Assembly: GCF_001625305.1 (NCBI RefSeq)
Contig: NW_017804465.1
Span: 1,153,661 to 1,217,660, forward strand
Direction of reading: 5' to 3'
Length of the DNA stretch: 64,000 nt
Source of the DNA: Branchiostoma belcheri
Taxonomy: Eukaryota; Chordata; Leptocardii; Amphioxiformes; Branchiostomatidae
Shown here: piece by piece, positions 38,901-50,900 of the stretch
Layout of the letters: each line of letters starts with the position of its first letter
Numbering within the stretch: the stretch's first letter is position 1
The notes under the pieces: generated by a model
Databases searched by the model: none
The model's input: only the letters and a program-made list of their open reading frames with translations
What the model was told of the DNA's origin: nothing
Translations under genes and position numbers: made by a program

Positions 38901-41900
38901 GCAACACGCTGGCAGAGAACTCCGCCAGTGGGACTAATGTGGCAACTATTACATGCAGGTAGCGTACGAACTTATTAACTTCGCCTACGTGATTTTGGTA
39001 GCACTTGTATGTTCTTATTTATGCATATGTTTGGATAAGGATTAGCAGCTCAACAAAATATGCATAATGGATGAAATCTGGTGTGTGTGTTGGTCTTGAC
39101 CTGTCAAATACATGGTTAGATTTTGGGTCACCTGGCAGCTTTCTAAGATACTGCAGCAGAACGTTCGATTTTGATATATCGTAAATGTGTATATTAAAAA
39201 TTTGCAGTTCTCATATCACTGTTCAGTGGTATTTTACATGTCTAATGGCTACAAGATTTAAACAGCTTTTGTACAACAAGTATTGCATGCATGCATGTCA
39301 GGCTCTAAGGGACGTCGGTACATACAACTGCACTTTCGAAAACTCCACCGAAGAAGAATATTTTCCATTTACCTTTTTTTACTACAGTGACATTGACGAC
39401 GGCGTTAACTCCCAGCTGACATACACTATAATGAGTGGGGATAGCCAGGGACAGTTCACAATGGGCACGACGGGTATCCTGACTGTTAGTGGAACTCCCG
39501 ACCTAAACTATGAGGATACTCAGGAATATTCCATCATTATTCAAGGTGAGTTATATTCCTTTCTAACAATAGCAACAGCACCCTTACCTATCTAGTTCTG
39601 GCAGAGTTCTGGATAGCCTCCGCGTATCCAAGAACGTAGATTTGCCCCAGGCACGGGTATCGATGCGTGTGGAATATCCAGAACCGTGCCTAAGCATTTG
39701 TAAGCATAAAGCACGGTTATAGACACATGCAACACTAAACTAAACACTAAACACAACATGGCCCGCCTTAGCAGCAGCTGACATGCGGTGGAGGAGAGAG
39801 GAGAGAGAACACTAAACTATAAACTAGAGAAATGTCCATAATGTACATAAATACAGTAACACTTGCGTGTTAGTAGCAAGTGGGCGATATTCTCTCAATC
39901 GAGGCATTATTGTATGCCTTGGATCCATGGATTAATAAAAGTGTTATGAAATCTCCCTGCAGTATCGGACAGTGCAGTGACCACGCCGCTCGCCACTAAC
40001 GTAACTGTCGCAGTAGAAGTGACTGGAGTGAACGAGTTTACACCCGTCTTCAACCCGACTTCCTACTCCGTCAGCATCAGCGAGAACGCCACTCAGGGCA
40101 TCACTGTGGAGACTGTGGTCGCCACTGACGCCGACTTCGGGAGCCAAGGTGAGAATCGTTTTATCTAAGCTAAGACATATATTTTGGTGTCGAATGGCCG
40201 AGAATCTAAGCTAGCTATAGCGGACACGAGTTTTACCTATAGCGGACACTGAGAGTTCAAGGGTCCGATACCTTGTATTTCAGGCTAATCCTTGTGTGGT
40301 TTACATTACTTTTCTCACTTCACCCAGGTATTATGTGTAAAATGAAAGGTACTCTGTTTTGGGAGGTAAAAGGCAGTGGAAGAAAATGGATGGGCTCCAT
40401 CTTCCAATACCGTGCCCTAGACACAGTGCCTTGGACTAACTACCCACTGCCCCTACGCCCTAAGAAAGGCTATTAGTCTACCTTAACCTTTTTAAGAACA
40501 GATAAACAAAGGTCTAAATAAAGAAATCAACACAATACTGCTGTAGAAACTGAGCTAAAACCACTGACTTTTTTGTCATCTTTCGCAGGAGACATCAGCT
40601 ACACCATCAGCGCAGGAAACGCCGAGCAGAAGTTCGTCATCGACAGCAGCTCGGGAGCCATCGGCCTGGCGCAAACCTTAGACCGTGAGACAACCGCCAG
40701 CTACCAGCTCACGGTCCTCGCCATAGACGACGGCGGAGCCTCCTCTCTCACGGGCACCACGACTGTAACAGTCACCATAACGGATGTGAACGACAACACG
40801 CCGGTATTCGGGCAGTCCCTCTACACGGTGGATTTGGCCGAGACCACCGCAGCAGGGTCTGCTGTAGTTACTGTGGGGGCTACGGATGCTGATGATGGGA
40901 CGAACGCGGCTATCACGTACTCTATCGTTAGCGGCAACACGAACAACGATCTCGCCATCGATGCAAGCACAGGTAGGATGTTTTGACCATTGTCTCTGCT
41001 ACAATTACTTTGAATAAACACGCTTAATGCACATTATATGATAATAAAGCACGTTTACACAACAATACAAGAGAATTTTTTTCTTGGGTTAGCTCCGTAG
41101 GGCTTTTAACAAGGATATTCCATTTTCCTGGATATGCTGGATATTCAATCCCTAGTGCCTTGCTCCCTAGAACATCTGTACAGGGGTGTCTTTGCTGTGC
41201 TTAGATAGTTAGTTATGACATGCACATTTACATGTACATGTACATGTAGATAAGTGGTAGATGGGATATTTTTTTTTTACATTTAAAGTTTCTCAACACA
41301 GCACTAACATTTTCCTGTGCAAACGGGCGAATATCACGTTTAAATGTTGCCTAAATATTTACCCCACCAGGTGCCGTGACGTTGAGCAACCCGCTCAACT
41401 ACGAAGTGACCGAAGACTACACGGTCACCATCCGCGCGACAGACGGCGGATCCCCCGCCAACTCCGCCGACGCTACCCTCAGTCTGACCGTCAGCGCAGT
41501 CAACGAGTTCCCGCCTGACTTCACCCAGAGCTCCTGGTCCGTGTCAATTCTTGAGAACTCCACCTACGGAGAGGTAATGTTTTGTAAACTACATGTACCT
41601 TCGATCGCAATTGTTTTTAATGTTGAATATGATCCAGGTATTTCTTCTACCGAATTGAGATCTGAATATAAGGAAATTCTAATCTCCCCTATGAGGATTC
41701 CAGATTTCCCTAGGATTCCGGATTCCCCTGGATTCTAGTCTCCCCTGTGATATATATTTTAATATTGTATGCTTAATGATCACAACCGTAAATGTGTGAT
41801 CATTTTATGGACTGATACCTATGTAAGTAGCCTCTCAATTCAGCCCTCCACGGCCAGGAGGCATGTACCTTTTTTTTTATTTACTTCATAGGTCACTCAA

Positions 41901-44900
41901 AATGTTTTGGGTTACTGTACAGCCAGTGAGAACAGATGTTTGTTGACCTTAGACTTCAAAAGGCATAAGGGAAACAATCGCGAGGTAGCTTATTCCAATG
42001 TGATGTTGTTCTGGGAAAGAACTTTTGCTAAGAACTATCAAACCAGTCTACCACAGTAACTACTACAATTAATACTACCTCTACTACTACCACTACAGGT
42101 GGTGGCCACAGTAGCGGCTACAGACGACGACAGCTACGCGGACGGGACTGTTACATTCTCTATAACAAACGGGAACGGGGAGGCAAAGTTCCAAATGGAG
42201 ACCACCACGGGCGTGATCAAACTTACAGCCAGCTTAGATAGGGAGAACACCGACTTCTACAACCTAACCGTACAGGCCACAGACATGTCCACCTCGCCTC
42301 TGTCTAACAGCACGTATGTGGAGATAACTGTTATAGATTCCAACGACAACTACCCCACCTTCAGCCCAACTGTGTACAGTGCCACAGTGCCTGAAGACGA
42401 AGCAGTCGCCACCACCATTGTCAGCGTGACCGTTACTGATGCAGATATAGGCACCAACGCTGATATTACCTATACCATCACTGCTGGGAACAGTGAGAGC
42501 AAGTTCAACATCCTAACCAACGGAGCTGTTGTGCTCGCGGATACGTTGAACTATGAAAGCACAACCCAGTACACGCTAACCATAACCGCGACTGACGCCG
42601 GCAACCCTCCACTCTCCTCCGACGCGATTGTTTCCGTAACCGTCGGCGCTGTGAACGAGTTCGCCCCGGTGTTTGCCCAGGACCCTTACGCCGCTTCGGT
42701 AAACGAGAACGCTACCATAGGCACTGTAGTTACAACAGTGAACGCTACCGACGACGACGCCGGATCCCAGGTACTTTCTCGAGCTACGTTAAAGGCATCC
42801 AGTGCAGTTTTTAGGGCATGGAAAACCAATTTTTCAAAGCCAATATTCTGGTCATTTATATACATTAGACATAGAGTTGAAACCACACTGTCCCAATGTA
42901 TATTGACCCTCATGGAGCAAAAATTTCCTACATTCTGACGGAAAATGCTTACTGGAAGGGCACTGGGCTGATTTTTAGGGTACCACCGAGAAAATAATGG
43001 ACTCATCTTGGGGCTTGTTTCTGCTGTATTAAATGCCCAAAGTATGAAATGCTGACTCAAATGTGCTAATGTGAAGCAGTATGTGTCAATATCACAAAGT
43101 TTGCCTTATTCAGAATATTCCCAGTTTTGCCCCCCTGAAATTACATTGGATGCCTTTAAGAAGACCCAACATTATTTCCCGATTACAAGTGTTTCATTGT
43201 ATTATAAAAAAAGTTCTGAGCATAGCAATATGAATCATGTTTTAAAACCTTTATTGATAGCTATTTTTTTAATATTGCGATTGATTTTACAGATGTCAGA
43301 TGTAAATTAGCATAATACTTCAGACTCAACTATCCTCACTTAGCTCAGGTGTAAATGAGTATTGTCCTGTCATGTATTTGTCCCCTATGTTGGTGGCGGC
43401 ATTAATATAAGTTGAAAAAACTTGAATGTGTCGTCACCACGTCTGGTGATTACATGTTGGAATAAAAAAATATGTAAGTCTGCTTTTTGCTAATAAAGTC
43501 ATTATCATCATTATCATCATCAGGGGCTGGTTCTGTACTCCATCGTGGCCGGTAACTCAGAACGGAAGTGGGTCATCGACGAGGAATCCGGCAACATCTC
43601 CATCGCTACAACCTTAGACCGGGAGACAACAGACACATACGAGCTGACTGTTAGGGCATATGACAGCTACGGCGTGTTGCCTTTCAACTTCACCGACGTC
43701 AACGTTACCATTACGGTCCTAGACATCAACGACAACGAACCAGTCTTCAATCCACAAACGTACAGCGTATCCATTCTAGAGGGTGCTCTTGTGGGCACCA
43801 CGGTGGTCAAGTTCACGTCGACGGACTTGGACATCAACGCCAACGCCGTGCACGATTACGTCATTTCCGCCGGAAATACCGGAGACGCGTTTGAGCTCAG
43901 CAACGACGAGATTCTGCTGAAGAACAAGCTGAACCACGAAACCGTCGGACTCTACACGCTAACGATCCAGGCAAGTATGGTAATACTTACTTACTTACTT
44001 AGTGGCGTGCGTAGTCCAGTCGTTAGCGATCCTGCCTCTGGACTAAGAGGTTGGGAGTTCGAATCCCGGCTGTTGTCGCTCACCCGACATGCACGCTACT
44101 GTTTAGGGTCGCAGTCCTTAGGACAGGATGTTAAGCTGTGGTCCACTGTTCATTGTGCTTGTTGAAAAGAGCTAGTGGAATTTCCCCGGTACAATGAACC
44201 TGTAAATACTGTACATAGCGTCTGTCTTCTCTGTCACGACCAGTGGAAGAGTAGCTCTTCAGTGAGTTAACTGGTTCGAGATCACTTCACTTACCAGCGC
44301 TCAGTCCTCTTCAGCAAGCTCTCTATAGCATTCTGGGGCACAGAGTCAATTTCAGCACTCTTTCTGACAATGCTATTAACAACTTTTAGTTCGCGGTAGT
44401 TTGCTCTGTTCCTATGACATCAACTGTAAAATTAGGTTAGCCACACAAAACTACATAACAGAAACAAAACTCTTTAAGATATATATGTCCGTTGAATAAA
44501 TCTGTATCTGTATAGCCGGTATATTCGCCTTTCGGCGTAACACACCAGCTTGCGGGCATGCGGCGCTCGACACCGATCGACGTGTTACACCTAGCCCTTG
44601 AACACCTAACTCTAGACATTGTTTAAAGCTATCTAATGACAATGTCTCTACTGTACTTGGTGACAGCAAGTTCCACTCTGCGGTAGTTCTAGGAAAGAAT
44701 GAATTCTTGAATATCTCAATCTTTGGCTGATAAATCAAATCAAATCAATATGTGTCCTGCTTTGCTTTCTAGGCCACCGATCAGGGTGATCCTGTCCTTA
44801 CCGGCGAGGCGACCGTGACCGTCACAGTTCTGCCCGAGAACGAGTTCCAGCCGGTGTTCCAGGAGGACAGTTCGACAGTACTGGTTTCCGAGGACGCGGT

Positions 44901-47900
44901 TCTGGGCACGCTGATCTATAACGCCAACGCCACGGATAACGACACGGGGACGTACGGAAACCTGGAGTTTTACATTACCGCTGGCAACGGCGGCAACGGC
45001 GCGACGTTCCTCTGCGACTCCTCCACTGGGGAAATCAGGTTCGTTTTTCTTTGTTTGAAACCTTTGTTTGAACCTTTGTATATGGTTAGTGTCCGTTCAT
45101 TTTTGGTCATTTCTGATTTCGATTACTTCAAAAGTCTCTTAAAAGAATCCAGAGTTGGGGCCATGCGTGTGCCTGGTGGTAGACTGTTCCAGACAAAGGG
45201 TCAACTATAGCCTATGAATCTTCTGAAGCTCTGTCGCTGAGGGTTTGGGACAACCAATTAATTGCTTGTGCTTTTTCTGGTCGTCCTTAGGTTGGGGACG
45301 TACCTGGACCGAGAGACGAACGCGTCCTACGTCCTCACTATCACGGTGTACGACCACGACGCCGCCGACGCCAACACTATGAATGACACCATGCAAGTGA
45401 CCGTCACCGTGTCTGATGTCAACGACAACAAACCGACGTTTTCTCAAGACCAGTTTAACGTCTTCGTCAATGAGAACGTCCCGAGTGGAACTTTAGTAAC
45501 AACCATGGTTGCTACTGATATAGACGCTGGTACCAACGCCCAGGTAGTGTACAGTATCGTCTATGGCAGTTCTAACTTCGTCATCGACTCCAGCACTGGA
45601 GACATCACCACGAACACCGCCAACCTTGACCGTGAGACACAAGACTGGTACTACCTCACGGTCAAGGCCGCAGACCAGGGCTCTCCCGTACTGTCCAGCG
45701 TGGTCGGAGTGACCATCTGGCTGAATGACGAAAATGACAACTCTCCAATCTTTAACCCAGATAACTACATTATCAACATAGAAGAGGACGTGGCAGTGAA
45801 CAGCGCGTTCTACATGTTAAGAGCGAACGATGCGGATAGCGGTACTAACGCAGCTCTTACATATAACATAACCAACGGCGATCCGCAGGGGCAGTTTGCT
45901 ATAGCCTCTACCGGAGAAGTTAGCGTGGTCTCGAGTTTGGACAGGGAGACTACTGATCAGTATATCCTAGATGTTTTTGTGTACGATGGAGGCAGTCCTT
46001 CGCTAAACGCCACTGCTACGGTGACAGTAAACGTGCTAGACGTGAATGACAACTTCCCCGTGTTCTCGTCCGACCCTTACGTTGTCTCTGTATACGAGGA
46101 CATCGCAGTCGGGAGCACGGTGGCCCCCGTCACCGCGACCGATGCCGACTCCGGCACGAACGCGCAAGTGTCCTACACGATCATCGACGGCAACCAGGAG
46201 AACAAGTTCGTCGTCAATCAGGCCGACGGCCCTCTCCTCCTGGCGTCGTCCCTCGATCGGGAAAGCAACGACACCTACAACATCACCTTACGGGCTTACG
46301 ACGGAGGCAGCCCGAGCCTATCTACAACCGTTACGGTCTACGTGATGGTTCTAGACGTAAACGACAACACGGCCTTGTGGTCTGACGCTAACTATACTTT
46401 CTACATATCCGAGGACGCGGCAATCGGAGCAAGCGTTGGTAACATCAGCGCAAGCGATATCGACATCTCCAACAACGCCGACCTGAGATACACTATAACC
46501 AGCGGTGACTCTGGCAACCAGTTCGCCATAGTTGACACTACTGGTAACATCACTGTGAACGCACCACTAGACAGGGAGGCGATAACAAACTACAGTCTTA
46601 CCGTCCAAGTGACGGACTTGGGAAACCCTGCGCTGCAAAACAGCGTCACTGTCCTGATCATAGTCGTAGACGTCAACGACAACAACCCGATCTTTACACA
46701 ATCTCTCTACGAGACTCAGTATGTGGAGAACAGCAACACGGGGCTTAGTGTGCTAACTGTTACTGCAACTGATGCAGACAATGGTACGAACGCAGCGATT
46801 GCATACAGTATCTCCAACACTAGCACGACGGGACTCAACTACTTCACAATCGACTCCAGTTCGGGTGTAGTCTCCATCGGGTCGTCCTTAGATCGGGAGG
46901 CGGACGCGATCGTGACGTTTGTCGTGGTGGCGACGGACGGAGGGACGCCGACACTGACAGGCACGACAACTGTCAGGGTGAACGTCACGGACCTGAACGA
47001 CAATCCGCCGGTCTTCAACCCGGATTTCTACAGGTAAGCTGGTATTTTATAGCTGTTTCACATAGACCGATTGAACCTTCTTCTCACTGCTACAATTACT
47101 TAGCATGTTTTCTTTAACTTTTTCTGCCACAAAACCAGACGCCAATCTGATAGAGGCACTTCTTTGCACCATCTGAATGTTCTTCACTACTGTTCATTCA
47201 CCATGTTGGTATAGGGTGTATTTTCTTCTCAAAAGGCGACCTCTGTATAGTGGTAGCAACACAAATGAAGATGAGTGTTATCACCTTAGTGGACTCCAAA
47301 CTCGTTTGGACACACTATGGGGAAGAGGGCCAGCATGTGTTTACTCTTTCAACATTATACGAACTGAATAGAGCAGGTAGCAATCACTAGATAAAACAGA
47401 AGAACAAGAATATGCAAAGTTCTAACGGCTGTCGTGTTTCTGTCCGTGTCCAGTCTTGAGTTGCCGTACGACTCCACCAGTACGGAGGTCCTGACGACAG
47501 TGTCGGCAACCGACGCCGACATCACCACGAATTCCGAGATTATCTTCTCCTTGGTGGACCAGACGGAGTGGTTCACGATGGAGCCGTTCAGCGGGAACTT
47601 CAAGCGGCTGGCGGGCTCAGGAAGTCTGGAGAAGGACGTGAAGATCGTGGCAAGAGCCATCGCCAGGGACGGGGGTAAAGGACTTTGAGTATTTTATTGT
47701 AGACTTTGCTTGTGCCAACCACGTACTTCGTACGATTGCAATAGTCGTGTCCTGCAAAATTCAACCGTCTTGTAACGGTAAAAGTCGTCTAGCGTCCTTG
47801 TCACCGGTTGGCTCTGTCACAGCTTCCTTGAAGTCTTAGTGCATCAAATCGTACCATGACTTGTGACGAATGTGGCCGCGCCATAACGTAACATGTAGTA

Positions 47901-50900
47901 AAGTAGGGAAACTATGGCATTTAGGACACATGTGTTTACTCCATGGGTAAACTGCTATGGGTAAGACTTAAATCGACTTGTTTGGGACTTAATGTAAGCA
48001 TCAAGCCTTTTACAATTTGTCTGGCGTCGGATAATCTAGTAAAATAGCAAAAGTAGAAAATCACTAGGGAAAGTAGGTAATTGACTCCTAAACTTCACCA
48101 ATTCCCGTTCACAGGCTCACCGCAGCTGTCGTCAGACCTGGGGTACATCCGCGTGGACACGTATGACGTGCAGGACACGGGCGTGAACTTGACCCTGACC
48201 ATCCCGTGCACCAGCTTTAACCAGGCGGCCTTCCTCGCCTCCCTGTCCGCGCTGTTCTCGCCAGGCCGATGCGGGGTCTCCTACACCACGTGCACCACAT
48301 CGGCCAGGAGAAGGCTGCTGCAGACGTGAGTGTTAACTAATCCTTATAGGGGGTTTCTTTTACACAACACGATATAATCTACCAACCTGATGAAACTATT
48401 TTCGGAAGATCCTAACATCGCTGGCAGACCCCAGTGTGTTGTGCCATTTGGAAAGACTAACACTATTTCCTCACACAACTCGAGTAAAAATGTGTACATA
48501 GCTTAGGTTAGGGACCACGGCTAGGTAGTGGCTTCTACAGAAGTGTTTAGGGCCCTGGCTACGTTACGTCGTACGATCGTCGTAGGATCGCAAATTGAAG
48601 GCATTCTTGTGACAGTCGTGCATATGTTTTATACATGTACAGAATTCAGCTGACCCTTGTTGATGCTTCGTTCTGCAATACTCCATAAAAAATCCTACTC
48701 CTGGGTACAAATATGTGATTCTCTATTTTTCATAAACACTTGTCCTAAAAATTACACATGTATATATTTTAGGGTAACTGTCAACTGCATGCTGATGTAG
48801 TAGAAAGAGAAAAAAAGGATCTTGGGCCTGACTCGAGAACTGTTCTAACGTCTTTCATCCCCATTCCTCTTCTAGTGACTCTACTGTCGTGACTATCTAC
48901 GCGCTGGCTAATAACGACACAGACAGCTTCGCGGCCATAGACCAGACCAAGGACTTCCTGACGTCCCAGCAGGTCCTGGACGTGCTGCAGGCAGACTCGT
49001 CAGGCACGCCCAACTCTGTACTCACTACAGGGGACTTCAACCAGTACGCTATAACTAACGTAAGGAGCTTCCTATTGTGTACCACAGCACCAGCATGCTT
49101 TCAAATGTCGTACCCCTAGTTTTCATATACCAGTAGACATATTGACAAACATGATGAGATGGAACCGATGTCTCAAACGGAGGGTGAATAAAACATCTCT
49201 TAGTCAGTGTCCTCCATCGAGTCTGACATGCATGGAAAATTGCTCCGCCCCTCAGGCGTCACCAAAAAAGTAGACACACTGGAAAACGTATATGTAACTA
49301 TGCCATGCTTGGTTCTATGGTACGTATCGCTAGTACTAAGATGCAGGGTGAATAGGGGGAACATCTCAAACATATATGAGTACATTGCTTTTCAATGGGA
49401 CATATCGTATACATATGAAGGGCTGGCTTAAAGCTTCATCATGTAACAGTACGTCAAGGTACATGGTAGACTGACTAACCTGTACGTTATACAGGTGGAA
49501 GAAGCGTTCCCGACGACCACCGCGTCCACCCCGTTCTACGACACGTGGTACGGCATCCTGACCATCGTGCTCTGCTCCGTGTTCGCCGTGATTCTGTTCG
49601 TGCTTCTCATCGTCCTCATCGTCTACTGCTGCAGGAAAAACAAGTTAGTAGATATAGTCACGGATTAGACATTGAAAGAACAACGTGTATCGTATCCAGA
49701 ACCGTGCATATCTAGTCCTATGGTATCCAGAACCGTGCCTACATGCATGTAGTTCTATACCTTAATGGGTTAGGATCAGGCACGATTCTGGATACTAAGA
49801 TAGTCTCCGCGTATCCGAAAACGTAGATTGCCCCAGACATGGTTCTGGATATACGTGATCCATATATAGAATTCGTTCCTGGGCATGGTTCTGGATACGG
49901 CACCGGAGCACCCTAGCCGTCAGCTGAAGTACTAGTAGTACGGTCGTACCAGATTACAAGATAGACAAAGATAGATATTGATAGACGAATCTTTGATCAT
50001 AAAACATATCTGTTCTTACATTTCCACCATGACTAAGAAGAGAAAAGTATCTGAATTCACTTACTACACTATAATAAAATGATATGTGTTTCGTTAAACC
50101 AGAAACACTAAGAAACAGCAGCCGAGGCCGCGGAGACCGGACACGCCGACTGTTATAGAGAACGCCTGGACGGACCAGAAGAAGACCGCCGTCATCACAG
50201 ACCAGAGTGGTGAGTTCTTTCGGCAACTACAGTCACATTGTAAATGTAGATCTTGATAACGTCTCTGAAGTTTCCAAATTTCATTAATCTAGCTACCGGG
50301 TTTTAACGTCATCTCCTGTTTGTAAAACTTTCTCAATTCAGACCCTATCATTCTTCTGGCATATCTCTAAAACTCTGACAACGACTACCTGATAGAATCG
50401 TTGATGTCCTGATAACAAGTTTGATTTTCTTTTCTTTTTACAGGGTACAAACAAGACAGTGTGAAACAGACCTCGGAGAATCCACTGGTCTTGGTAAGAA
50501 AATATCTTCTTAGCTCTCATCCATGAAAAGAAAAAAATCAAAATTTCTATTTTGGATTTTACCCCACTGCATTGATATCATGACAAACATAGAAAATTAT
50601 GGCAGAATATAACTTAAGAGTATATCTAACCTAACACTGCCATGTCAGCACATCTTCTTAGACACTGATGTACCATTGTTCCCTCCAGGCGGCGGCTACC
50701 CAGTTCCAGAGGCCGCGGCGGGTGGCGCCTGACCGGGTCCGTAAAACTACCAACAACCGGACTGAGCTGTCCTCAGCTGACAGCAACAGGAGGGAGTTTG
50801 ACGGGAGGGCGGTAGATCCTGGTAAGTGTGTGACACTCTTCTTTCAACCTGCAATGTAGTCAAATACTGTATAACTGTAGCTGAACCAAGTAAACACCCC

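Noticed and set aside
44500..44600. Apparent continuation of gene B coding sequence on the minus strand
   Set aside because: The frame matches LINE reverse-transcriptase tails and is antisense within an intron.
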